From Tubulanus polymorphus (taxonomy: Eukaryota > Nemertea > Palaeonemertea > Tubulaniformes > Tubulanidae): a DNA stretch of 64,000 nt. Where the stretch lies: contig NC_134032.1 of the NCBI RefSeq assembly GCF_964204645.1, positions 4,180,916-4,244,915 on the forward strand, written 5' to 3'. Position numbers and translations under genes: made by a program. How positions within the stretch are numbered: the first letter of the stretch is position 1; each line of letters opens with the position of its first letter. Below are positions 52,520-63,464 of the stretch, piece by piece. Under the pieces are notes generated by a model. The model saw nothing but the letters and a program-made list of their open reading frames with translations, had not been told where the DNA came from and did no database searches.

Positions 52520-55056
52520 TTATAAGCTGTAACTTTTCGTATACAAAATTCGAATCACCTCGACAAAATATCCCACTGACCTTCCATATATGCATGTATT
52601 TGATAAATGTTTTTTCAGACATAACTGTTGATATTACCAGAAGATATTGAGCTAATACAGGATGTTGGTTAATGGATCATGATCGCAAAGAAGAAGAATA
52701 TTCAAGACATGAATGGGATTTACTCGTCAACAAATTAATAATTATTGGTAATTACAGATACTTGATCAATAATTTCTATGTTTATACAAAAGAAAATAAG
52801 GCTCAACAAAAATGATACCTTGTTTCTTCGCAGCGGTCGGGTCATATTTGTAAAATATGGTAAAATTTGTAAACAGTTCATTTCTATAGCGGCCGGGTCT
52901 GTTGTGGTAAAATTGGTCACGTTTTTAAAGATGTAATGTATAGGGTAGATAGGGGGCTGGCTTGGTCAAGTTTTAAGCTCAGCAGAGCTGAAAACAAGGT
53001 ATCAATTTTTTTAGCCTAATGGGAAATAAATAATGTATATAAATATTTTTTAGATGCCAATATTGAGAAATGTTTATAAATACACAAATTTTCATAATGT
53101 TTTACAGTAAAAATTATGATTTATATGACTGGCTATGAAATTTAAATCTGTGATATAATTCCAGGAATGATGATGCACCATCGTGCTAACAAATACAACA
53201 AACCAATCAACTATTCCTGGCCCCAGATTTAGTATCTAATGACACTGCCTCATATGGGATACTACCTGAACTAGAATAAAATAGATACAGTACATTGAAA
53301 AATATATCAACATGATAAAATAATAAAAGTATAGATACCAATACATGGTCAAAATTGACAAATGACACTGCATTTGATCAGTACGCAATGTGTATGAGTA
53401 TCAGTGATGTGTATCAGAGCATGAGTATGTTAAAGTGGATTCAATTGATAATCGTTTAATAAATTACCAATAACTTTATACTGGTATTATACCTCTTGTG
53501 ATTGAGGCAATCAACTGAATTTCAAATCGCTGCTCTATCAGAATCTCTCACAAAACCATATGCAGTGATTTATATTATGATATCTTCAATGGAGACTAGA
53601 TTTTTGGTTCATATCTCAGAATCATGCGATCTTATAATAGGACCCCATATTGCATTGGGATATCAAAAGTGATGATTTATCTTCAGTATTTGCACCCATG
53701 AAATGACCAATGAATAAAACAATGATTTTTCCCAGACTGTGTGATACGAAAATCATGAACTAGTAAACAACCTGTGAAATCAAATAACATCACGATGCCT
53801 CAAATCAAATAACATCAGGAAATCAAATAACACTAGGACACTTCAGTGGACAGAAACTGTCCATTGAGGTGTAGCTGTCCCACCTTATATGGACAGTTAC
53901 ACAGCAAAAGTTCTTCTATATTGAGGAACATGCATTGATATTACTATTTTTAAAAAGGTAGGTTACAGAAAGGTAGATGTACCTCCATGAAAACGTATCA
54001 TTAAGAACAATTACTTAGAAAATTATTTAACTATTTTCAGGCCACGTAAAACAAGAGGATCCATTGTTCGTATCATGACTGGCTACAGTATCTACAAAAC
54101 ATGCCATTAAAACATATGAACTGTTTCAACGATGTCTCCACAAGGTAAAGTAGCAGGGATGAGATAAATGCATGAGAAAAATGTGAAAACTCCTGAAATT
54201 GTTAGAAATTACCAGTAAGATTTTATGTGGTTTTCCTGATGGGCTGTTTAAAATGTTTAGAGTATGGGTACTTTTTGACCCTAGATAGTTCATTATACAT
54301 GTACATGTTCTAAATGTAGTGTCAGTCATCCATTTATTTACCCTTACCGGACAGAATTGTTTTATACTGTATCTTAAAAAATTTAACTCTGCAGTTCTCG
54401 CATGTAACTTTGTTGAAATTGATGAGATCACATTAGGTATATGTCCCCTTTGAACACAATTCTGTTTTTGGGATGAAAACATTTAAAATCTTGTTTTTTG
54501 GTGTGATGATAATAATATGACAAAAGTTAATAATGACCACATCATTAACTGTGAAATTTTCACATTTTTCATCATATCCTTGAAATATTGAGGAAATTCC
54601 TTCACACCAATAACTGATTATAAATATCTTTCTCACTTTCAGAAAAGTTATGTAACTTTCTATTATTCAACATATTCCTCTACTTCAAACATGTCTACTT
54701 CAACAAGTCACTTCGCTTATCCTGGCAAAATACAAAATGCCTGCAACAACATTACACTTCGACACCAACCCAACAGACCACACTTGTACTGAGGCATTAA
54801 TGCATGTTCTTGCACATACCAGTATTCTCAAGATGGAGCCATTCGAGTCATATGTCTGAATTGACAATAAATCAGGTAACTTATAATGTCTGCTTTGATG
54901 TACACTATTGTGTATTTTAATTTCTCTGCTATTTCTCTGCTATTCAAATAATAACTTTTAAATTTAACATTTCAGCAATTAACAAGCTTTATGTATATCA
55001 CTGCAACATTCACTCGCAAAAATGGATAAAGAAGCGTAACATGAACTCTTATAGAC
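52520..55056. other. Spacer: Helentron 3' flank and left flank of the TTA transposon
   Basis: No supported gene. A 205-bp MITE-like unit (52808-53012) lies in the first part. Direct CAAATAACATCA repeats occur at 53779-53825. The Helentron 3' end is presumably in this interval but no terminal hairpin could be assigned. Confidence 0.45.
52808..53012. repeat. MITE-like element, ~205 bp
   Basis: AAAAATGATACCTTGTTTC (52808-52826) and GAAAACAAGGTATCAATTTTT (52990-53010) are near-perfect inverted ends. The inside holds a repeated GCGG(T/C)CGGGTC motif. Target duplication is unclear. Confidence 0.6.
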
Positions 55057-55059
55057 TTA

Positions 55060-55099
55060 TGCAGCTATCAATGTTATGTCTGACCCCCCCTAGTTCAGC
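55060..55099 (+). repeat. Left 40-bp terminal inverted repeat
   Basis: Identical over 40 bases to the reverse complement of 63422-63461; preceded by TTA. Confidence 0.96.
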
Positions 55100-55370
55100 G
55101 GTCGATGCAACATCGACGTCGAATTTTGGCGTATGCCTGACGTGGCGGCAAAACGCTGATGTCGATTGTCTGGCTATCATTTTTTTTATATTGGGTGAAT
55201 GACTGACGAACAGTTGGGGGCTATATAATGATGTTCTGGCGAATAGTTTCATGGAATGAGGTGAAAACCTGACGTACCGGTACCGGATTTTTAATTATGC
55301 GCAAGGAAGTTAAATAACCCGAACCGAAAAAAGATATATTACGACGCGTCTGTTGTGTTCTGCAGATAAA

Positions 55371-55440
55371 TATAGCCTGCATGGGATTCGAACCTAATCA
55401 CCGCGTTTGTATTCTAAATAGACTGGTTCCCTGCCCCAAC
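55371..55440 (-). repeat. tRNA-like SINE head (minus strand) nested in the transposon
   Basis: On the minus strand GGTTCGAATCCC (B box) lies at about 55389-55400. A TTGAATTGAATTG tail follows on the plus side at about 55577-55591. It is probably a nested SINE. Confidence 0.4.
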
Positions 55441-55644
55441 GAGTCTATTTTCTTACTCGAGTCAGGTAACTTCGCTTGTAATTGGTGTGAGTAAATGTTT
55501 TTTTTTCATTGTCTATGCAAACTTTATTCATGTGTGTTACGCGATATTTTATATGTAGCAAATGTTAATAAATATTGAATTGAATTGAATTGTAAATAAA
55601 GAATTTGAATTTTCGTTTATCGATTGGCGAACGAAGAAAAACGG

Positions 55645-58600
55645 ATGGAAAAAATGCCAAGGTATTTATCAATCAGTTTATCTTATCGTCTCAGCAGGCC
55701 CCTATCTAGTATCTATATGACAATCTATACTAACTATGCCATCAATCACTTCCTTGGCTTGTTGGAGTTGTATCTAGCTAGAACGTAAAATTTCAGCCTA
55801 GGTTAGTCTGAGTAAAAACGCTCACAAAAAATTGATTGAAATTCAATTCTGTAGGGCCAGGCCTAATCTGCTTATATGGCTATTCCATGCTTCCACAACA
55901 AAGCCTGTCATCTGAACACCATTATTATTTATTCCATTGCCGTTATATTATTACTAAAAATTCACCCCCTCCTAATCCTAGGCGCCAGGCTGCTCTTGGT
56001 CTTGGACTTGTACTCTAGGCCTACAATATACAACTTGTATTTTGTAGTGTATGTATGGAAAGAAGTCAGTGAGACCTTCTTCACTCACAATCACGTATTC
56101 TGCTATTCATTACAATTAATGTGGATGCCGTGAAGAAAACTCAAACTGTTGTCTATCAGTGTCTTTTCAATCCAAGGGACACTGCCTACAGAAAGCACCA
56201 CCTCATCATGATCTGTCAAATTTTAAAATGTTTTACTTCTTTCGCGATATGTGACCTAGTTCCCATTATTGTGAAACTTCATTAGAAGTGATCAGGCTAA
56301 CCAGTAACCTATCCTTTACGAAGCGTGCCCTTGCTCTTCTTGATAAAATTAATAGGCCTATTATAATTTTTTATTTTCAGTCGACCCTTTAAATTACTCG
56401 TGGGCAAAGGAACCCAAGAAAAAGTTCCAATAATAGCAACATCGTATGAGGATTTATTACAGAAAGGTGAGTCTATTTAAGTCTTGATTCGTGTAAGGTC
56501 AATGAGGCCTATAAAGGTAAAATTCACCTTTCCTGATCTCACGATTAGTTTATAAATTCTTAGCATTTCTTTAGCAGCAAGGGTATTTCTTTTCAAATGA
56601 ATAGAAATCAATCTTTATTTAATTAATTGTAAAGCTTTTGTACAATATTGTTTTTATGGTAATGCTGCAATTGGGACATAAGTTCACAAAAATGAATATA
56701 AATCAAATGTCTATCTTCCTATAAAATGATACTACGTAGGATATAAGTTAAAAACCACTCTTTGATACTACGTACTGGTAGGGCTTGAAATTTTTGAAAT
56801 TTCATACATCATCGATCCACATTGGATACTACTCAACCAAAATCTCGATCCGATATCCAAATCATGGTAGGCCTACCCCAAGTTCAGAGGTTTACTGAAA
56901 ATTTTGGAAACCCATTTGGATACATAGACATCAAAGATCTAGGCCTAGTAGGCCTATCATGTAGAAAACCCTCAAGTTTTTTTAACAATTTTATTTCCGA
57001 CGTTTCGACACACCACTGTGTGTCATCAGGGTAAAGTTACAAGTGACCTAGTAGGCCTATCCTTTGGATATCAAGATACTGCTAATTTCAAGCCCTGTAT
57101 GACGAAATTAATTTGCCTAGGTGCACGAAGCACTCCTAGTTTGTAAAATGGTATTTGTATTTTAGTTTGTGAAAAATTGAACTGTGAAGGTGTCCTGTAC
57201 ACAGAAGACCACACAGAAATAACTGCTGAATACTATGACTTTCTTGAAAACTTCACTGTTGTGTATTTGAAAGCTAGTCCCGATGTCAGCGAAATAGAAT
57301 CGATCGAGAGTGAACCTGATATTGCAGCTGTCAGAGGTAACTATTATTTCTTATGACTTCACCCTTCAGCTGCAAGAGATAGTTAACCCTTTCCTAAATA
57401 TATTTTCTGCTTTTAAGAACTACAATAGTGATAGATGTCCCACTGTGATAGCCTTTCAAGGCTGGGTTCAAACTTGTGTCTGCGTTGAACTCAAGTGTGA
57501 CTCTCTTACTTAAACATAACTTACCGTACTTGCCGTATCCTGGCAATATTGCTACCCCAGTAATATTGGATTTCACTTGATATTTTTTATATTACTTTAC
57601 TATCATTTTAAAAGCTCAGATATAGAGGACTGTCATTGTTTCTTTTATAGTCTAATGAAGTTGTGTAATTTTTCCACAGAAATTACAGTTCAGAAAACTT
57701 TAGTTGATTTTGGCACAATGGATACAGAAAAACATAAAGCTCATATTCAGCGACAGACAAAGATTCTGGCAGAGCATGGGAAAAATGCTAATTACAACAA
57801 GGAAATAAATAAAACATGCTATAAGCTTGTTTTAAAAACACCGGAGCTGTTAAATAAAGGCAATAGAGGAACGCTTCTGAAAAATGCAAGACTTGAGGTA
57901 CATGTATAAATTTGAAAACCAATGATTTTAAAAAGTTTTTGATTACAGGTATTTTTGAAAGTCTACGCTACATTATCCGCCACCCTCACTATCTGCCAAT
58001 ACATTTTACATACGAATGGATTTCTACAACATATTTGTTTGTTTACTGATTAGCTCTGCTGTGACTGAAGTTCCCAGTTCAAGATGGCCGACAGGTGGCC
58101 ATGATTATTTTAGGTTTTATTATCTTATGACATAACTTTATAAAAACCAATTGAGGTAATTTCATTGAATTTTTTGATGGTAGGTGTATATTAAATCTGG
58201 GAGGTGGCTGACAGTTTGTGTTGGCTTTTATGTATTTTATGCCATAACACTGATGGACATAATTTCATGAAATCTTTATGGTGGGTGTATGGTAGTACAA
58301 AGAGGAATCCTGTTTACATGAATTTACAGGACAATTGCTAATTCCCCAAAAATACTTAAATTTTCCCACCAGAGCTTTATCCATAGAGATTTGTTATATT
58401 TCTTTTCAGGTTAATAAAGTGTACCCTTTTAAGAGAAAACGCAGACATGCCAACGCTGATTCTGGTCCAAAACCGAAGCTGTCGAAAAAGTGTCGTCAAC
58501 AAAGGATCGCTGATATAAATGATAGGTTATTGTCAATCGAATCTAAAACCGGCATTCTGCTCATTCAGATACGCACCAAAACTTTATTGAATTTAACGGA

Positions 58601-61600
58601 AGAGGCTGATGCACTTCAAACCCAATTAGATAATCTGTATGCTGAAAAAAAGGGCTCAAAATTGAAAAAGAAGATTTAAATCGAAAGGAAAATAAATCTG
58701 GAAGGGACTCTCGTTATCATGCATCACAAAGTATAAAGACTTCTCCATCAGCTACTGTTACTTACTCAACCGATACATTTAGTAGTGCTACAGAAGAAGT
58801 GATTTCCGATGCAGACACTGTCATCCTTTCTGATGATGAACAAGTTAATGCCACAATTAGTTCATATAAGACTGTTCCATCAACTAATGTTGTTACTAAG
58901 CCCACCGATGAAGATAAGAGTATTAATACTGAAGAAGTGAATGAATCTGTATCTCACAATTCAGACACTGTCATCCCCTCTAATGATGAACAAGATAATA
59001 CTGAAATGAGTTCAGATGTTGGTAATGAGATCAGTGATGTTACGAGTAGTATTAAAGATAGTATTCAATCAGTACCAGATAATAACAGGTATTTTTCAGA
59101 TACTTATAGGTTGTTTATTTCCGAGAAAATGGTAGTTGATAGTAAAAAGGTTTTCTTCTTGAAAGTGAATGACCATGTAAAAGTGTCTCATTATTCAAAC
59201 CTCACTCTTGCCGATTTTAAAATCATTCAAGAGAACTGCCGTCATACTGATACAGATAACTGTTCATGTCAGCTTGATGCTTCGATAGCCAGATATGTCT
59301 TGGAGAATGAACCAGTCTCTCTTCGACAGATACATGATTCTTGTTTCCCTGCATCACACAAGTATTGTAAGCCCAATGTCTTAAGAAAAGTTTTCCAAAT
59401 GCCTGTTGTTGCCGTGTTAATGGGTAGAAACCTGAAAGGAACACTACGGTGTGGTGGAACTCAGCTGTATATTTCACAGAAATTGAGTGGTGTCGATTAT
59501 GGTTCAGCTTTTAATATAGGTGTCAAGTTTGGACTTTTCTCTGAATCAGAGTTTGGTTACAATTATATTAGCAAAGATCGTCTAAAGTTGCTGAAATCGT
59601 TGTGTTCTACTGAGAAGGACAAACGACTGGTCACATTTGCTGCAACAGATTGTCTATCTGGTAAAAAGTGTAAGGCAGCTTATGGATCTAACTATAGGAA
59701 ATTACGTGATGATGTAGAGGAAGCTCTATCACGGATACAAGTAATTCATAGTGTATATACAGATCTGGTGCAATCGAAGGATAAAGCTATGCTAGAAGAG
59801 CTGGGGTTGTATGATCATTATGTTGACAATGAAGCAGATGATTTAGATGAGGAAGAGATTGATGAAGACGAATTGAGTAATCTTCTGCCATGTGAAAATA
59901 CTCCTGATGACACTGAACCATTGGAGATTGATAGTGATGACGATGATGATTGTGATACTGCTGAGAGACTAGTGAATGTAAAATCTGTTACAGATCCTAA
60001 GTTTATTCAGTTAATTAAAGAAAAGAGACAGCATTTACAACGACAAAAGAAGGTATTAATTGCTAAGCAAATGGCAGAGGAACGATTATTACAACGAAAA
60101 GTCACTAAATCTACTAAAACTTTACTACAGAGCCATCCAGACATTGGGAAAGTCATGGAGGACATTGTGAGAAATGCGGGTGTGGGGGCCGATAAGTGGC
60201 GGTCCTCGTCTAGTTTGACATGGGAGCGCAAAAAGGTCGGCCAAAAAATGACTATGGAAAGGTTGCGAGATGAACTGTCAAAAAGAATTGGAAAAAAAAT
60301 CAGTTATGGCACAGTATTTGAATTATGTGTTCCACCTAACAAACGGAGAAAATCAAGTTCAAGGTACCGTGGTGTTGCAAACATTGTGTCTAAACGTGCG
60401 AGGAAGGGCTTTGACATCAAAATTAATGTAGATGACCATTGGTCGTCGGCCTTGTATAAAGGTCTTGATAAATTACACTCAACTGACAACAAGAACATTC
60501 TTCTAATTAACAGAGATGATGCTGCTGGCTTCCGATTAAATACGCTAGCAACATCAAATCATTTTAAATCGCTTATGGTGCGAGGTGAAGAGGACCTGGC
60601 CACGCGTACCGACTTCACAAATTCTGAACAGTCAATACTACAGGTCACTTCGTATCATTTCACCGGTAGTCCAACTACTATAGAGGACTATGCTGGGATA
60701 GTGAAACCAACCAAATTAGTTCCTAAGACACCTAGTCAACATGCAGCGGATCTACGTATGTTGTCAAATGTTCCACAACTGAAACATGTTTTCTATCGAG
60801 AAGATGGTCATGTGAAAGAAATTGATGCCATCAGAGTAGATGGGGCGGGGGATGAAAATCCCGACCATGTAGAACAGAAATTCATGTGGGGAGAATGGCA
60901 CTATGAGCAAAGGAAACTAGCCACCTTCGTAACGACACGGTTTGCTGGCGGGAGCTTCTTAAATATTGTCGAACATTTAAATGGGCAGCTCAAGCGAGCT
61001 CACGCAAACTTGTTTATCCCATCGACCCTATTGGGTCCTAATAAAAATGCTGGTGTTATAGATGAAACATTGGTTGCAAATAATCTAAATGCTGCTGTGG
61101 ATGTTTACCTATCCAGAGTAAATGGAACAAAGTTTAACAATAACACAATTAAACTATTCAAACATGGTGAAAGACCAGATTATGTAGATAGGAGAGAATT
61201 GTTGCTGTCTTATCTGAAAGCCAATGAGAAGAAACGAAGTGATATAAAGTACCAATATTCAGCAGAACCAGAAAAATTCCAACAGTTGCAATATTTTGAC
61301 ATGATATTGAGTGTGATATCTAATCATCAGATTGATACAGTTAAGTATGTCTACGGATTAGTGTGTTGTTTCAAAGATGGATGTCCACACCCAATTTGCC
61401 AAGAACGGAACAGGAGGAATGAAGAAATGGTCTGGTTCCCAAATGGCCCACTTCTCACTTTTATTCCATGGCCATACGCTGATCCAGAGAGAAAATGTGA
61501 ATGTGATAATTGTGATGGGCACTTTAAATCATATCTTGATCTTCTGGAACTTTCGAAGTCACGAATCCTTGACCCTGGAAATTGTCTACCTTCGAAACTT

Positions 61601-61876
61601 ATTGCTGAAGAATTCTCCAAGAAGAAGTTAGAAGTAAAAAAAGGTTCTGAAATGGCTAAAGCTGGCATGGTTCCTCCGCTTACAGAATCTGAAGTGAAAG
61701 TTCTTTCGACGCAGCTTTGTCTTTCTATTGATCGTGTGAACTATTACTACAATCACCTTGCTGCAGTTCATAAAGCAAGAGTTATGGGTGGCCAAAAAGC
61801 TGCTGCCACAAGACAGAAAAAAAGGCTGGAGGAGGAAAATGCCAGTGTTGATTACATAAAAAAGGTTCTTCATTGA
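55645..61876 (+). CDS. CIDE-N-like domain fused to a DDE-type transposase (5 exons, one frameshift)
   Basis: Exons: 55645-55661, 56381-56466, 57166-57336, 57680-57897, 58410-61876, all GT-AG and phase-matched. Residues ~7-78 (RPFKLLVGKG, then ATSYEDLLQKVCEKL, then LYTEDHTEITAEYYDFLENFTVVYLKA) match the CIDE-N layout of CAD/DFF proteins: RPF start, 'SS..ELL', 'eDGTev....f..L..nt'. A basic linker and Ser/Thr/Asp-rich segment follow. The catalytic part has INRDDAAGF (about 60510), RVDGAGDENPDH (about 60837) and NIVEHLNGQLKRAH (Glu at 60971), a plausible D-D-E triad, then a Cys-rich segment (CCFKDGCPHPIC; CECDNC). A coiled/acidic region (LDEEEIDEDELSNLL) lies between. Frame changes by one base within 58644-58673 beside an A7 run. 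About 1,320 aa if that is a sequence error. Confidence 0.8.
56955..57040 (-). repeat. Conserved element tail fragment in an intron
   Basis: On the minus strand CCTGATGACACACAGTGGTGTGTCGAAACGTCGG forms a 7-bp stem between CTGATG and CGAAACG. This motif recurs in metazoan repeats and resembles, but does not satisfy, a hammerhead core. It probably marks a small inserted repeat. Confidence 0.45.
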
Positions 61877-61947
61877 CATTTTCTGTGTTATGAGTTGCAT
61901 CAAGCTGACACAAAAATCTACAGAGGAGGATTTGATATAGGGACTAT

Positions 61948-62091
61948 TAGACAATTTCAGAAAGTCGCAATCCTTGCGGCAGGTGCACGTACATGGTGGA
62001 TAATCACAAAGCCAAAAGAATTCGATTCATAGTGATTATCCACCATGTACGTGCACCTGCCGCAAGGATTGCGACTTTCTGAAATTGTCTA
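61948..62091. repeat. Perfect 60-bp inverted repeat with 24-nt loop, just after the transposase stop
   Basis: 61948-62007 pairs exactly with 62032-62091; the loop is 62008-62031. It begins 71 bp after the transposase stop codon. Transcripts reading through would form a 60-bp dsRNA stem, a possible miRNA/siRNA precursor or a 3'-end structure. No mismatch in 60 bp implies recent origin or constraint. Confidence 0.96.
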
Positions 62092-62164
62092 TTGAATACA
62101 TACTTTAACAAGTATTGTTCTATGTACATGTATTACATCAAATTGTGTCTTTTTTTTTGTAGGT

Positions 62165-62420
62165 CAGCCACTGATCCAGTGATCAGATACTGATCTAGAA
62201 GATCAATGACAGAAAAGAGTGGCACCGACATTTTGTTTTAATTAATAATGTAGAGTGTTTAACATGGCTCTTTGGAAATTTGTATATACCTGGTATTAGC
62301 AGCCACTGATCAGATACTGATCTAGAAGATCGATGATAGAAATGAGTGGCACCGACATTTTGTTTTAATTAATAATGTAGAGCGTTTTACATGGCTCTTT
62401 GGAAATTTGTATATACCTGG
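62165..62420. repeat. Tandem duplication, ~128-bp unit
   Basis: 62165-62292 (CAGCCACTGATC...ATACCTGG) is repeated at 62300-62420 with few substitutions and one 7-bp gap (CCAGTGA). Non-coding, in the transposon's right arm. Confidence 0.92.
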
Positions 62421-62822
62421 AGCCAGTTTCATATACATAAATACACTCCTGGTTAATTAATTATATGGAACATTTTATGGTTAGACCATCAAGACCGAAC
62501 TCCAGGTACAATATGAACAGGTCGATCTCTGATTGCCCTAATGATATCTGAATTATGATCAATTTAAAAGTCAGGTACTTATTCCATCTACACGAAACTG
62601 GCCCCTGGGTAACAGTATTTTAACTTTGTTGTAATTCTTCTGATGTTTATTAAGTTTTGTTGTTATTTTTCCGAGGTTTATATAAGTAGTTCTTTTTTAC
62701 CTACCTCAGTGGCCACTTGAGGTAATACTTAATTACTGATTTTTTGTAATATCAATATGACGGTCGGGTAATTCCACATGGGGCATGTGTCAATAATACC
62801 TACCTCCAAGACTGACCTGGTC

Positions 62823-62875
62823 AAATATTGAAATAAGTACAACATGGTCACCATGTTGTATTTATTTCAATATTT
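62823..62875. repeat. 53-bp near-perfect palindrome
   Basis: Arms 62823-62848 and 62850-62875 match at 25 of 26 positions around a single central base. It overlaps the sequence AACATGGTCACCATGTT. It can form a cruciform; possibly a small nested element or a protein-binding site. Confidence 0.9.
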
Positions 62876-63421
62876 AATATTTTCGATGAGAGGGATTCCG
62901 AAGTCATTCCGATTTGTTGAATTGAACAATAATCATTTCAAGTACTTAAGATGAAGTAGGAAAATGACTCCCAGGAACATAAATGCATTATTAATGTTTC
63001 CATACACATTTTGCATTAATAGTAATAACTTGGTTATTTTTGAAGCTCAACTATTTGAGCACTTTATTTTTTATAAAATGGAAACCAAATAACACCAATT
63101 ATTTTAACAAATGTATATTGCATTGCAATAGGCTTAGGCCTTGTTAGTTAAATAAAGTTTACTGATAATTTGTAGAAAATTTAGTATCTTGAAAATGCTT
63201 AGTTTCGGACCTTGGTCAAAAACTATTTTTTGTTCACGGTTTTTCGAAAGGTGAATGTCTGACTACAGGAAATATGTATGAGGTGAATATCAGGCGAAGC
63301 TCTGACATTCTTCATTCTGGAGTAGGGTGAATTCTTGACTTATGTATTCTTCTTCTGAGGCGAATATTGGTCGAATCCTAGACGAATGACATCATTGGAA
63401 ATGTCTAATAGATGGTGATGT

Positions 63422-63461
63422 GCTGAACTAGGGGGGGTCAGACATAACATTGATAGCTGCA
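63422..63461 (-). repeat. Right 40-bp terminal inverted repeat
   Basis: Followed by TTA (63462-63464), the duplicated target. Confidence 0.96.
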
Positions 63462-63464
63462 TTA

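Larger units (their letters stand above)
55060..63461. mobile_element. 8.4-kb DNA transposon with perfect 40-bp TIRs and TTA target duplication, encoding CIDE-N + DDE transposase
   Basis: 55060-55099 (TGCAGCTATC..., including seven C's, ...GTTCAGC) is the exact reverse complement of 63422-63461, and TTA flanks both ends (55057-55059, 63462-63464). Perfect TIRs point to recent movement. Subterminal regions share GG(T/C)GAAT..CTGAC-like motifs (55194, 63250, 63327). One spliced gene (55645-61876) occupies the centre. A three-base TTA duplication is compatible with several superfamilies (Harbinger, CACTA, Zator), but the transposase does not read as Harbinger. The superfamily is unassigned. Confidence 0.88.

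Noticed and set aside
57000-57032. Hammerhead ribozyme on the minus strand
   Set aside because: The stem between CTGATG and CGAAAC leaves unpaired bases where the catalytic core needs none, and flanking stems are not seen.
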